The notes under the pieces: model-generated
Seen by the model: only the letters and a program-made list of their open reading frames with translations
Databases searched by the model: none
What the model was told of the DNA's origin: nothing
Source: Psychrobacter immobilis
GTDB lineage: Bacteria; Pseudomonadota; Gammaproteobacteria; Pseudomonadales; Moraxellaceae
NCBI RefSeq assembly: GCF_904846285.1
Contig: NZ_CAJHAD010000005.1
Span: forward strand, 1-64,000
Direction of reading: 5' to 3'
DNA: 64,000 bases
Program-made: the position numbers and the translations under genes
Part shown: positions 1-9,617 of the stretch, piece by piece
How the letters are laid out: every line of letters starts with the position of its first letter
How positions within the stretch are numbered: the first letter of the stretch is position 1

Positions 1-282
1 GTAGAGAGCCATGTTTGAAATAGTCTCTATATTTTAAGGCTTTTGAACTTACTTTTCCAGATTAGGGACACGCCCTAGTAGATAATGAAAATATTTATCG
101 ATAAAAACTAAAAAAGCTGGGTAAGAAGCACCCAGCTAATTATAAAACACTTGAATGATATTATATAAAATTATATAAAAACTGAAAGTTATCCAACCTT
201 TTAGTTTGTCATTTAAATAGACGTTACTCTAAAAAATAACGGCATATCTAAAAGGTTGTAATGATAAATCAGTGGTTAAAGC
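1..282. other. Left-edge intergenic stretch
   Basis: No coding sequence is supported in this stretch. It holds the nadE terminator (113-137, listed separately) and a short GGG/CCC inverted repeat near 63-76. The first 110 bases look like ordinary AT-rich spacer. Confidence 0.6.
105..137 (-). terminator. Rho-independent terminator of nadE
   Basis: An 8-bp perfect stem (115-122 with 130-137) and a 7-base loop. On the minus strand it is followed by a run of six T. It lies about 145 bases downstream of the nadE stop and no other minus-strand gene lies between. Confidence 0.75.
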
Positions 283-1986
283 CTAGCCTTTGATTGACCA
301 TTTATTCACCAGTGGATAACGGCGCTCACGACCAAAAGCTTTATGGCTAATTTTGGTACCAATCGGTGCTTGCGAGCGTTTGTACTCGCTGTTATCAACC
401 ATTTTAATGACTTTGGCGACCAGGTCAGCATCAAAGCCTTTATCGACGATATCTTGATATCCCATATCTTCATCGATATACGACATTAAGATACCATCTA
501 AAACATCATAATCAGGCAGGCTGTCTTGGTCTTTTTGATCAGGACGCAGCTCAGCCGATGGTGGACGCGTAATCACGCGCTCAGGGATAACCGGCGTATC
601 TTCTAAGCGGTTACGGTAGCTAGCAAGTTTATATACTTGCGATTTATACACGTCTTTTAGCACATCAAAACCGCCAGCCATATCACCGTATAATGTTGAA
701 TAACCAACAGCTAACTCTGACTTATTACCCGTGGTGATAACCAAATGACCGAATTTATTAGACAGTGCCATTAGCACCACACCGCGTGCGCGCGCTTGGA
801 TATTCTCTTCGGTAGTATCAGCAGGTGATTTATTAAATAATGGCGCTAAGGTATGACGGATGCCTTCGACCGCATCAAAAATTGGGCAGACCGTATAAGA
901 AACGTTTAAGCGACGGGCCTGTGCTTGCGCATCTTCTAAGCTGATTTGTGAGGTATATTCGTATGGCATCATCACCGCATATACTTTATCAGCGCCTAGC
1001 GCATCGACAGCGATACACAAGGTCAAGGCTGAATCAATACCGCCTGATAAGCCAACAATAATGCCAGTGAATCCCGAAAGATTGACGTAATCACGTAAAC
1101 CAACGACTAGCGCTTGGTACATCTCCGACTCACGGCTTAATGATAAAGGCGTTTTTGCTTGCGTATCAAATTTTGCCGTCTTTACGTCAAATGTCGCTAG
1201 CATGAGCTGATTCATAAAGCGCGACGCTTCATGTGCAACGCTGCCATCGGCTTGAATTGCCATAGAGCCACCGTCAAATACCAAATCATCCTGACCGCCA
1301 ACGGCATTCAGATAAATGAGCGGTAAATTATTTTCGCGGCTACGTTTGGCCAGCATGGTTTTACGGTTGTCTTGTTTTTCAATCTCAAATGGCGAAGCGT
1401 TTAAGCTCACAACCAAGTCAGCGCCTTGTTTCTTAAGCTCGGCAATCGGACCTTTTTCCCACAAATCTTCGCAGATAAGCAGACCAATAGTAATACCTTT
1501 ATAGTCAAATAAAACTTGATTGCGACCTTTATCGAAATAACGACGCTCATCAAATACGCCGTAATTTGGCAAGATTTGCTTATGATAAAAACCTTTCTGA
1601 TGACCGTTGTGCAAAATTGCTGCTGAGTTAAAGGTACCATGATGGTCAACATGCGGGTAGCCAACAATCATCACGATGTCATCTATATCACTCAAGCTTG
1701 ATAGCGCGCTTTTGATACGGCCCGATAAGCTTGGGCGTAGCAACAAATCTTGCGGTGGGTAGCCCAATAATCCTAGCTCTGGGAAGATGATGACATCCGC
1801 ACCTTGCTCACGAGCTTGTATTGCAAGCGTGCGCATTTTTTCAGCATTGGCAGTGATATCGCCCACTAAAAAATGGGATTGTGCTAGCGCAAAAGTAACG
1901 CTTTCTTGCGGTTTAGACGCCGTATAGGTGTCATTTGACGAACTAGAATTGGGGTTATCAGTATCTTTTGTAGTGTCTTTTGACAT
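283..1986 (-). CDS. nadE: Glutamine-dependent NAD(+) synthase
   Basis: Makes NAD from nicotinate adenine dinucleotide, ATP and glutamine-derived ammonia in the cytoplasm. The 567-residue protein has the two-domain form. An N-terminal nitrilase-type amidase carries the Glu-Lys-Cys triad: Glu about 70 in FPELGLLG, Lys in HKQILPNYG, Cys about 172 in LLICEDLW. A C-terminal synthetase domain has the pyrophosphate loop GLSGGIDS near residue 312. I chose the ATG at 1986 because AGGAA sits 8 bases upstream of it; an in-frame ATG six codons earlier (2004) has no better site. The first 25 residues are a Ser/Asn/Thr-rich tail outside the fold. It stands alone with its own terminator. Confidence 0.95.
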   Translation of the reverse strand: MSKDTTKDTDNPNSSSSNDTYTASKPQESVTFALAQSHFLVGDITANAEKMRTLAIQAREQGADVIIFPELGLLGYPPQDLLLRPSLSGRIKSALSSLSDIDDIVMIVGYPHVDHHGTFNSAAILHNGHQKGFYHKQILPNYGVFDERRYFDKGRNQVLFDYKGITIGLLICEDLWEKGPIAELKKQGADLVVSLNASPFEIEKQDNRKTMLAKRSRENNLPLIYLNAVGGQDDLVFDGGSMAIQADGSVAHEASRFMNQLMLATFDVKTAKFDTQAKTPLSLSRESEMYQALVVGLRDYVNLSGFTGIIVGLSGGIDSALTLCIAVDALGADKVYAVMMPYEYTSQISLEDAQAQARRLNVSYTVCPIFDAVEGIRHTLAPLFNKSPADTTEENIQARARGVVLMALSNKFGHLVITTGNKSELAVGYSTLYGDMAGGFDVLKDVYKSQVYKLASYRNRLEDTPVIPERVITRPPSAELRPDQKDQDSLPDYDVLDGILMSYIDEDMGYQDIVDKGFDADLVAKVIKMVDNSEYKRSQAPIGTKISHKAFGRERRYPLVNKWSIKG

Positions 1987-2943
1987 TGTTATTGTTCCTA
2001 TCAATAGGTTGTTTAAATGTGTTGAATCTGTCTTGGTTTCAAATAAAACCAGATCAAAATAGTTTTTAAAATTAATGCAAAATATAAGTATATACTCATG
2101 CTCTCAAAACACGATTCTTGAATAGTGAATCTATGCTAAGCACAACGCTTGGATAGGCATTAATACAATGCGCATCGACAATACCAAAATATGCAACGCT
2201 GCTCTAAAAGGCAAATTATTAAGACCGTTTAGAGTAGGGGGCAAATAAGGATTGTAAGAGGTAATTTTCAAAACGCTACGTTTGATAATGACAGAAATAA
2301 ATAAGGTCACACCAACTTGGCAGCATTTAAGCGTTCAAATTAATCCCTTTAGTATAACATCAATTATCCGTACAAATAGAACTGAGCATTGATTTAGCGC
2401 GCCAGTCATTACAGTAGAAGTCAGTAGAAAAAGCAAAAAGGCGATAAATAGCTATTGTTTTAAAGGAATGGTTTTACTTGATGACTTCCAACAGTAAATA
2501 TCAATATTCGTGCCTACTACGTAAAGATAATTGTAAGTAAAGGTTACAACATAGCCTTATTTATCTAGTGTGCTTTGAGGCATAATAAGCCGTTGCTATG
2601 GTTTGGTTTTACGCTGTAAATATAGACGGGTAATGTAGGCGGATATCGAATAAATACTGTTTTTATCAGCGCAAGCTATTTTTATAGATTAATACTGTTT
2701 TTATAGCTGATTAAGGTGTTTGTCAGAGCGCTCTATGGTACGGTAGCGTTATTGTTGGCGTGATTTGTCGCAACTATTTGATACTTAACTTATCAACCAA
2801 ACCTATTGCTCAAAATTTACACTGCAAAATACTATCTAATGGATATAGATAATGGACATAATCTGTGATTTCTATCCACCTATTTATAAACTTTACAGCA
2901 GAGCCGAATTGGCTGTGTGCTGCCCGCTCTTGGTTTATACGCT
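1987..2943. other. Long divergent intergenic region, nadE / perM-like gene
   Basis: About 950 bases without a gene I can support; it must hold the promoters of both divergent genes, but no clear -35/-10 pair stands out. A 14-bp direct repeat (AATACTGTTTTTAT) occurs at 2653-2666 and 2691-2704, and ATCAGC at 2665-2670 can pair with GCTGAT near 2706-2711. A short open frame from 2865 overlaps the start of the perM-like gene in another frame and resembles nothing. Confidence 0.5.
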
Positions 2944-4104
2944 ATGATCGAAAACTGGACAAAAGAATTTATTATTCAGCGCTTATTGGCCATTACTTTG
3001 CTAGTTGTGCTGATTGTATTGTGTTTCCAAGTCGTACAGTTTTTTATTGTACCGGCACTGTGGGCAGCAATTTTAGCGTATGTCACCTTTCCTATTTATA
3101 ATTTTTTTCATCAACGAGTTCGTTTTAGCTCAAATCTTAGCGCCGCAATTATGACGGTGAGCATCATACTTATGATTGGTGTGCCGCTCGTCGTCGGTGT
3201 TTTTATCTTGCAGCAAGAAGCGCTAAGCCTGATTACTAATTTAGTCTATCGTATCAAAGTTGGCTATTTAGACGTGCCTGACTCGATAAAGGACTTGCCA
3301 ATCATCGGTCAGCAAGTCAAAGATGTGCTATGGAGAATCAATAAGAATCCTGAAGGGACGTTAGAAGCCTTTCGTCTGTGGGTGCAGTCGCATCTATATT
3401 ATGGCAAAGTGGCATTTGATGTGGTATTCAGTGGTTTGGCTAAGCTTGGCATGGCGCTGATGACACTGTTTTTCTTTTATCGTGATGGCACCAGTTTGGT
3501 ACGTCAAATCCGTCAAGCGCTACGCAATGTTATTGGTAATCGCATCGATGGTTATATTGATTCGGTCGGTACGACCACGCGCGCAGTGGTTTATGGCATT
3601 GGTCTGACCGCGTTGGCACAAGCACTCCTCGCTGGTATTGGTTATTATTTCGCTAGTGCGCCAAGTCCTATTTTACTGACCATCGTCACTTTTATCATTG
3701 CTTTAATTCCCTTTGGCACGCCGTTTGTTTGGGGCGGAGTATCTATTTGGTTATTAAGCCAAGGCCATACCGTAGAAGGTATCGGTTTAGGGCTTTGGGG
3801 CATATTGGTCATCAGTTGGGTTGATAATCTTATCCGTCCTATCGTCATCAGTGGCGCGACCAAAATCCCTTTTATCATTATTTTTATCGGAGTATTGGGC
3901 GGTCTTACGGCGTTTGGTTTCGTTGGGTTATTCATCGGTCCTGTGGTATTGGCAATTGGCCTTGCAGTATGGCGTGAGTGGATATCACAGCATAAGAATG
4001 AATTATTTGCTGAGCATGAAGTGATGTTGGCTGACGGTCGAAAGTTACCTAAAGTTGATGTGCAAAGTGAAGATGAAACAGTAACTTCTACTGACAACTT
4101 ATAA
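2944..4104 (+). CDS. AI-2E / PerM family membrane transporter
   Basis: A polytopic inner-membrane protein of the AI-2E transporter (PerM/YdiK/TqsA) family, about 386 residues against the usual 340-380. Two hydrophobic segments lie near the N-terminus, a third before a soluble middle region of about 100 residues, and a cluster of long hydrophobic segments in the second half, including the GTPFVWGG stretch. The acidic C-tail is probably cytoplasmic. Members export small molecules or act as antiporters; the substrate cannot be told from sequence. The start is uncertain: a GTG at 2917 is in frame and neither it nor the ATG at 2944 has a convincing ribosome site. I chose 2944 (MIENWTKEF). Confidence 0.8.
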   Translation: MIENWTKEFIIQRLLAITLLVVLIVLCFQVVQFFIVPALWAAILAYVTFPIYNFFHQRVRFSSNLSAAIMTVSIILMIGVPLVVGVFILQQEALSLITNLVYRIKVGYLDVPDSIKDLPIIGQQVKDVLWRINKNPEGTLEAFRLWVQSHLYYGKVAFDVVFSGLAKLGMALMTLFFFYRDGTSLVRQIRQALRNVIGNRIDGYIDSVGTTTRAVVYGIGLTALAQALLAGIGYYFASAPSPILLTIVTFIIALIPFGTPFVWGGVSIWLLSQGHTVEGIGLGLWGILVISWVDNLIRPIVISGATKIPFIIIFIGVLGGLTAFGFVGLFIGPVVLAIGLAVWREWISQHKNELFAEHEVMLADGRKLPKVDVQSEDETVTSTDNL

Positions 4105-4200
4105 ATTCAAAAGAGAAATGCATAAAGTTCGCTATAAAAATATACGTTTCTAATAATTCGATTGTTGATAATAAACCTTTATAAATAGGGATGTTTAAAG

Positions 4201-5346
4201 ATGCCTAATGCCAGCATTATGACTAATGAAAATATTCGTCCTCTGACCATCGTTGCCGATAGCAATATTGCCAGTCTCGATGAATTTTTTAATGCATCGA
4301 CGCTTGGGCAAGAGACTATGCGCACGGTGAACATTATTACCGTCGCTGGACGTGCTATCAATGCTCGATTGCTCGCCGAATGTCAACCTGATGTACTATT
4401 GATACGTTCAGTGACGCGAGTGGGCGAGCCTCTACTGGCTGATAATAAGAGCGTTAAGTTTATCGGTTCGGCGACTATCGGCACCGATCATGTCGATCAA
4501 GACTATTTGGCAGCGCGTAATATAACCTTTGCCAATGCTACTGGCTGCAGTAAGCATTCGGTTGCGCAATATGTATTAACCGCTATCTTAACCTTGTGCC
4601 CGCAGCATTGGCAGCCATCGATAGCGCCAGTGACATTGGGTATTATCGGACTGGGCAATATTGGTAGTACTCTTGCTCAATATGCCTATGATTTAGGTTG
4701 GCAGGTATTGGGTTACGATCCGCTACTGCCTGCATCGAATATTAATAATGCCAGCTTTGAGCAAGTATTGAGCCAAAGTAATGTGATTAGCTTGCATGTG
4801 CCACTGACTGATAAGAGGGATGATACTCACCCGAGTGGTAGCGATTATCCAACACGGTATCTAATCGATAAAAATGCATTAGATGCAATGCCGTCAGAGA
4901 CTTTATTAATCAATAGCGCGCGCGGGCCTGTGATTAATGCAGCTGAATTAGAAGCAGATATTAAGTGTACTGGACGCCAAGTGGTGCTTGATGTGTTTGA
5001 GCATGAGCCAGAAATTTCTGAGCAGTTGCTATCCAAACTTGCGATTGCGACTCCGCATATCGCCGGTTATACGGTCGAAGGTAAGCTACGTGGTACGCAA
5101 ATTATCTATGATGCGCTCTGTGAGAAACTGGCCGTCAGCCCTGTGCAGTCTATGCACACACTATTACCACTCAATATGTTTTTATGGTCTGAGCTAAAGA
5201 CACATCCCGAAAGGCTAATTAAGTTTTATGACATTATGCAAGATGATGCCTCACTACGAAGCAAGTTAGCTGATGGGCAAGTAAAGGGTATAGACTTTGA
5301 TCAATTGCGCCGAGATTATCACTTACGCCGTGAATGGCAATCGTAA
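4201..5346 (+). CDS. pdxB: Erythronate-4-phosphate dehydrogenase
   Basis: Second step of DXP-dependent pyridoxal-5'-phosphate synthesis: oxidises 4-phosphoerythronate with NAD. The 381 residues follow the D-isomer 2-hydroxyacid dehydrogenase layout. The split catalytic domain surrounds a Rossmann fold with the dinucleotide loop GLGNIGSTLA. The catalytic Arg is in INSARGPVIN, a Glu follows in the HEPE segment, and the catalytic His is in ATPHIAGYT. The PdxB-specific C-terminal dimerisation domain follows, which separates it from SerA and from LdhA-type enzymes. AGGGATG lies upstream of the start at 4201; an ATG at 4219 is an alternative. It is followed on the same strand by epmA after about 107 bases. 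Confidence 0.9.
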   Translation: MPNASIMTNENIRPLTIVADSNIASLDEFFNASTLGQETMRTVNIITVAGRAINARLLAECQPDVLLIRSVTRVGEPLLADNKSVKFIGSATIGTDHVDQDYLAARNITFANATGCSKHSVAQYVLTAILTLCPQHWQPSIAPVTLGIIGLGNIGSTLAQYAYDLGWQVLGYDPLLPASNINNASFEQVLSQSNVISLHVPLTDKRDDTHPSGSDYPTRYLIDKNALDAMPSETLLINSARGPVINAAELEADIKCTGRQVVLDVFEHEPEISEQLLSKLAIATPHIAGYTVEGKLRGTQIIYDALCEKLAVSPVQSMHTLLPLNMFLWSELKTHPERLIKFYDIMQDDASLRSKLADGQVKGIDFDQLRRDYHLRREWQS

Positions 5347-5453
5347 AAGTTAGGCACTTTTAAAAGTTAGCTAGTTTTAAAGGTCAGGCAAGCTTAAAAC
5401 CTAAAACACCATTTCAAAATCTATTTTTTATTCTTAAATGACAGTAAATAATA

Positions 5454-6479
5454 ATGAACCAAGCAAGCAATTCTTCTTTGAAACCTAGCTATGCGCCGAC
5501 CATGACCGTATCAATGGCACAAAAACGTGCGCAATTTATGAGTGATATTCGGCAGTTTTTTGCCACGCGTCAAGTGCTCGAAGTACAGACGCCATTGTTA
5601 TCACAAGCAGGCAATACCGATACTTTTTTGCAGTCAGTTGCCGCGCAGGTTACTTACCAAGATAAACCTTGTACCTATTATTTGCATACTTCGCCTGAGT
5701 TTGCCATGAAGCGCCTACTTGCCAGCTGGCAGGTGCCCATTTATCAGATTTGTCCGGTATTTCGAGATAATGAGATGGGTATCCGTCACAATATTGAATT
5801 TACCATGCTCGAATGGTATCAGCCGAACTATAGCCTGGATGATATGGCCGCTGAATTGGGCGAGCTACTGGAAGCGCTTTACGGCTATCCGATTGTGCTA
5901 AGTCATTACCGTTACGTCGATGCTTTCATGGATTTTGTGGGTATTCATCCGCTGACTGCCGGTATTGCGGCACTACAAGCCGTGGCAGAAGATAAAGGTT
6001 TAACAGGCTTTGATTTTAATAGTACAGAAAGCGGCGCAGCCAACAGCGAAGAGGGTATTCGCCAAAGTTGGTTAGATTTATTATTTAGTCATGCGGTCGA
6101 GCCAAATCTGGGTCACGATTTGCCGACGTTGATTATAGAATATCCACCTGCAACTGCGGCATTGGCGAAAACGGCGGTGGATAAAGACGGTAATACAGTC
6201 GCTAAACGTTTTGAGCTTTATATTAATGGTATTGAGATTGCCAATGCTTATGATGAACTGGCAGATGGGCAGGCCTTAGGGGAACGTTTTGAGCGCGACA
6301 ATCAATTACGCCGGCGTCATAACTTGCCACAAATGCCAATTGATGAGCATTTATTAGCAGCGTCTGATGACTTGATACCTTGCAGCGGTATCGCTGTTGG
6401 TATTGATAGGTTGCTTATGGTCATCACAGGCGCTAGCAGCTTAGAGGACGTGATTCCTTTTCCCAGTGGTTTGGCTTAG
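5454..6479 (+). CDS. epmA: Elongation factor P beta-lysine ligase
   Basis: EpmA (PoxA/GenX) is a class II lysyl-tRNA-synthetase paralogue that attaches (R)-beta-lysine to a lysine of translation factor EF-P, relieving stalling at polyproline. The 341 residues contain the class II catalytic core only, with no N-terminal anticodon-binding domain, as expected for EpmA. Motif 2 is FRDNEMGIRHNIEFTMLEW and motif 3 is GIAVGIDRLLMV near the C-terminus. No epmB or efp is adjacent. The predicted start has only a weak ribosome site, so the first 15 residues are uncertain. A strong terminator follows. Confidence 0.9.
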   Translation: MNQASNSSLKPSYAPTMTVSMAQKRAQFMSDIRQFFATRQVLEVQTPLLSQAGNTDTFLQSVAAQVTYQDKPCTYYLHTSPEFAMKRLLASWQVPIYQICPVFRDNEMGIRHNIEFTMLEWYQPNYSLDDMAAELGELLEALYGYPIVLSHYRYVDAFMDFVGIHPLTAGIAALQAVAEDKGLTGFDFNSTESGAANSEEGIRQSWLDLLFSHAVEPNLGHDLPTLIIEYPPATAALAKTAVDKDGNTVAKRFELYINGIEIANAYDELADGQALGERFERDNQLRRRHNLPQMPIDEHLLAASDDLIPCSGIAVGIDRLLMVITGASSLEDVIPFPSGLA

Positions 6480-6540
6480 TCTTAGTCGCCCTGTAATAAA
6501 TATAACGCAGCCGCCGTTTTTTCCGATAGCCAATCATAAT

Positions 6541-6575
6541 AAAAGCGAGTAAACCGGAAGTCTTACTCGCTTTTT
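6541..6575 (+). terminator. Terminator of epmA, possibly bidirectional
   Basis: AAAAGCGAGTAA (6541-6552) pairs with TTACTCGCTTTT (6563-6574), followed by Ts. The minus side has a shorter T run, so it may also end the convergent NAD(P)-binding gene. Confidence 0.8.
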
Positions 6576-6610
6576 CTTTCTGTACATACTATATAGTTGC
6601 ATGAAATTTA

Positions 6611-7249
6611 CTATAACTGTGCAATCGCTTCATTAATTACGGTTTCACCGTTGTGCATGCTAAAAACTTTCTTAGTCGTATTGTCGGCATCAAGTACCGC
6701 AGCTAACGTCGTAGCCACATCTTCAATTGAGTTCTCACCCGCATTGTCATCGTTGATAGTGATTTTACCAGTCGCTGCAAGCTCTTTTAGCGCACCTGCT
6801 TGCACAATAGTGTAATCAAGGCTGCTGTTATTGACTAACCACTGATCAGCGTAATGCTTGCAGATATAGTATTCTTTTAGGTCAGCAATACCAGGGCTGT
6901 CCCACTTACTGGTGTCTAATGAAAATACCGTACTCAGCATTATATAGCGTTTGATACCTTTATCTTCTACGGCTTGCATGGTCTTAACCGCGCCGTGTAA
7001 ATCGACTTCTAAGACGTCCTTACCACCAGAACCGGCGACAAAATAGACGGCATCAATATCTTGCTCGATTTGATGTTGAATAGCCTCTTTTTTAGCAGTA
7101 ATATCTAAATCTAACTGAATATAATTGTCATCATTAAATAGTTTTTCATCTTGACGGGTTGTGCCTATCACTTCATGGTTATCTGCTAATAACTGCTTAA
7201 CCAAATCTGTACCGACTCGACCACTGGCGCCAATTACTAAAATTTTCAT
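6611..7249 (-). CDS. NAD(P)-binding (NmrA-like/atypical SDR) protein
   Basis: A 212-residue atypical short-chain dehydrogenase of the NAD(P)H-binding Pfam group (YwnB/YtfG-like). The N-terminal Rossmann loop is GASGRVGTDLV (residues 7-13 region) right after a beta strand. A YICKHYAD segment occupies the place of the classical Tyr-x-x-x-Lys. It lacks the C-terminal substrate domain of full SDRs. Relatives act as flavin/biliverdin reductase-like enzymes, epimerases or redox sensors; the substrate here is unknown. The start at 7249 has AGGA six bases upstream, whereas the in-frame ATG at 7255 touches that site. It appears monocistronic. Confidence 0.75.
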   Translation of the reverse strand: MKILVIGASGRVGTDLVKQLLADNHEVIGTTRQDEKLFNDDNYIQLDLDITAKKEAIQHQIEQDIDAVYFVAGSGGKDVLEVDLHGAVKTMQAVEDKGIKRYIMLSTVFSLDTSKWDSPGIADLKEYYICKHYADQWLVNNSSLDYTIVQAGALKELAATGKITINDDNAGENSIEDVATTLAAVLDADNTTKKVFSMHNGETVINEAIAQL

Positions 7250-7513
7250 TATCATTCCTGTTTTTATATGCGTTTTATATACGTTAACGTCATCTTAAAA
7301 CCAGTTGTTCAAAAACTAAGTGTTTTAAAATCTGCATATAGCGTAACAAGAATGACGAGCACAATTCGTTATGAAGCGTGCCGTTTGCATGGTATTTGGT
7401 TATGGAGTGTATACGGTTTGCAAGCCTGCTATTTATAAAAGCTGCTATTTATAAGAATAAGAAAGTTAGAACAAAGGTTAGAAAAGTTAGCTGTCAAATA
7501 ATGAGTAAGAAAA
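7250..7513. repeat. Short direct repeat in the spacer before yaiI
   Basis: The sequence CTGCTATTTATAA occurs twice in about 30 bases (from 7427 to about 7455). No gene or terminator is seen here. Confidence 0.35.
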
Positions 7514-7963
7514 TTAACGCACCAAGCGATTAAGACCATCGGCAAAGGCTTTTTTATCACGGTCGCCATAGGGTTTTTGGCCGCTCATTTCTTGCAGCTC
7601 GAGCACGCCAGTGCCGCGCATGGTATCCATAAAATCACGCATATTGAGCTTTTGCTTGATATTGTTTTTATCATAGACCATCCCGCGCGTGGTCAAAACC
7701 ATACCGCCTTTATCTAAAATATCATTTGCCAAAGGGATATCGCTAGTGATGGCCAAATCGCCAGGCTGGATTTGTTCGACGATATAATCATCGGCTTTAT
7801 CAAACCCTGATGGCACCACGGTCATAACGAGCAGCGGTGATTTGCGTAATTTAATGGGCTGATTGGCGACGAATATCGCCATGGTTTGCGTACGTTCAGC
7901 CGTTTTGATAATCAAGTCTTTGGCAATCAGTGGCACTGAATCAGCATCTACCCAAATCTGCAT
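7514..7963 (-). CDS. yaiI: YaiI/YqxD family (DUF188) protein
   Basis: A small cytoplasmic protein of 149 residues belonging to the UPF0178 (DUF188) family, which folds like a PIN/NYN-type nuclease; its biochemical role is not established. The N-terminal strand MQIWVDADSVP carries the conserved Asp residues (Asp6, Asp8) placed as in metal-dependent PIN-like sites. ITSDIPLA and LTTRG further on are also typical. Its ATG overlaps the purK stop by one base (TAATG arrangement), so translation is probably coupled to purK. Length is normal for the family. Confidence 0.85.
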   Translation of the reverse strand: MQIWVDADSVPLIAKDLIIKTAERTQTMAIFVANQPIKLRKSPLLVMTVVPSGFDKADDYIVEQIQPGDLAITSDIPLANDILDKGGMVLTTRGMVYDKNNIKQKLNMRDFMDTMRGTGVLELQEMSGQKPYGDRDKKAFADGLNRLVR

Positions 7964-9327
7964 TATTTCTTGGCCTTATCTGTGTTTAATAATGCGTTTA
8001 TATCTCCTAAAGCCTCTGTTTGGCTGTCTTTAACATTGATATCAACCTCTTCTACAGCGTGGTCTATTTCCGCGTTAGTTGCTTGCTCTAATGTTTTTGC
8101 TGGGTTCTCAGTAACCGTAGGCGCTAACTTTTTATCAAGACCGACTTTATTGGGTAAGACAGCAACCAGTTTAGCAAGGGCAATATCTAAGTCAGCAACG
8201 TCGTTTGGCATTAAGGTAATATGCGCAATCTTACGATCTTCACGCTCCGCCTTATGGTAGCTATGATAATGCGCCCCATCTATGTTTAACACCGCGCTGA
8301 TATCAGGATACTGCCCCAATACATTAAGCATAATCGCTGGGTGGACGTTGTCGGTATCGCCCAGAGGCAGATTGACCACAGCGCGGATATGATTCTCAAA
8401 TTGGCTGGTAATCGCGCCTTCGATACTCCAATGTCCAGAGTTGTGGACGCGCGGGGCAATCTCGTTGGCAAGCAGATAGTCGTTACCACGAGTATCTTTG
8501 CTCACAAACAGCTCAAGCGCCATCACACCAACATAACCTAGATGATTCATCACAGTGGTAATGGCATCGGTTGCTTGTTGAAACAAATGGCTGGTACCAA
8601 CGGCTGGCGCGCGAGTTTTGGCCAATATGCCATTATGATGATGGTTTTCGACCAAATCATAGCAGCGTACTTGACCATTTTGCGCGCGTGCAGCAATGAT
8701 AGACACTTCACGGCTAAAGTTAATAAAGCCTTCTGCAATAAGTGGCGCAGGCGTTGGCGTCAGTGCGCTTTTACCACTAACCGCATCTTTAAGCTCATGC
8801 CAAGCTACGTTAATATCGCTTTCTTCTTTAATAACAAACTGACCTTTGCCATCATAACCGCCGCGGCTGGTTTTTAGGACAATAGGCAAGCCCAGCTCGT
8901 CACAAGCGTGCTTTAATTCTGCCTCAGAATTGACCGCCATAAATGGCACGGTGGCGATATCAAGCTCATTAAACATGTGCTTTTCTTTTAAGCGATCTTG
9001 GGCGATATCAAGGGCAATCGGTGGCGGAAACATGCCTTGTTTGCTACCAGATTTTGATAGGCTAGCCAATTGCTCAACTGTGGTAGTAGGGGTATTTTCA
9101 AACTCTAAGGTAAAGACGTCAGCTGCGGCAATAAATGCTTCTAATTGCTCGCTATGAAAAACTTTTCCGTATAGGCTGGCAGGACATTCGGCATTGTCTT
9201 CTAAAAATACACACTGATAACCGAGCGGGATGGCGGCTTCGGCGAGCATCATACCAAGCTGACCGCCGCCTAAAATACCGATGGTACGAATGGTTTGGGT
9301 AACAGGATAAGCGTTCGCTGTAGTCAT
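7963..9327 (-). CDS. purK: N5-carboxyaminoimidazole ribonucleotide synthase
   Basis: PurK carboxylates aminoimidazole ribonucleotide with ATP and bicarbonate in purine biosynthesis; PurE then isomerises the product. The N-terminal pre-ATP-grasp loop is TIGILGGGQLGMMLAEAA, followed by the ATP-grasp domain (KTSRGGYDGKGQ; EIAPRVHNSGHW). At 454 residues it is about 80-100 longer than the usual 355-380: the last 60 or so residues form an acidic, Ala/Asn/Glu-rich tail beyond the fold. It is separated from purE by about 290 bases, so purE and purK are neighbours rather than overlapping. yaiI follows with a one-base overlap. Confidence 0.93.
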   Translation of the reverse strand: MTTANAYPVTQTIRTIGILGGGQLGMMLAEAAIPLGYQCVFLEDNAECPASLYGKVFHSEQLEAFIAAADVFTLEFENTPTTTVEQLASLSKSGSKQGMFPPPIALDIAQDRLKEKHMFNELDIATVPFMAVNSEAELKHACDELGLPIVLKTSRGGYDGKGQFVIKEESDINVAWHELKDAVSGKSALTPTPAPLIAEGFINFSREVSIIAARAQNGQVRCYDLVENHHHNGILAKTRAPAVGTSHLFQQATDAITTVMNHLGYVGVMALELFVSKDTRGNDYLLANEIAPRVHNSGHWSIEGAITSQFENHIRAVVNLPLGDTDNVHPAIMLNVLGQYPDISAVLNIDGAHYHSYHKAEREDRKIAHITLMPNDVADLDIALAKLVAVLPNKVGLDKKLAPTVTENPAKTLEQATNAEIDHAVEEVDINVKDSQTEALGDINALLNTDKAKK

Positions 9328-9415
9328 GGTAGGCTCTTTACATTAAAAATGAATAAGGGGTTTTGATTATTAATATCTGGAATTTACGGTATAAAACTTA
9401 TGCTAGTAAAATAGG

Positions 9416-9437
9416 AAAAGGTGCACTGTATGCACCT
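9416..9437 (-). terminator. Possible terminator between purE and purK
   Basis: AAGGTGCA (9418-9425) pairs with TGCACCTT (9430-9437) around a small loop. On the minus strand it is followed by TTTTCCTATTTT, an interrupted T run. It would partly separate purE transcription from purK. Confidence 0.45.
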
Positions 9438-9617
9438 TGTGTTTAGTAGAACGCATCTGATCAAAAATATCAAGTTTAGAGCATTGCTTGTTAGATTTGG
9501 TATTCAGGTTTGATATTTAGCGTAAAGAATCAGATGATTGTGCTCAATATTTTTTTGTTAAAATTGCATTTCTGTTAATGAGGTTTTTTGCCAAAACTTA
9601 ATGCAATCTGGCTAGTG

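Noticed and set aside
1407..1667. An 86-codon frame within nadE
   Set aside because: Shifted frame inside the amidase domain; nothing recognisable.
2865..3101. A 78-codon frame at the start of the perM-like gene
   Set aside because: Overlaps the start of the real gene in another frame and has no family features.
3645..4097. A 150-codon open frame antisense to the perM-like gene
   Set aside because: It lies wholly inside a well-supported membrane protein, has no recognisable motif and mirrors its codon pattern.
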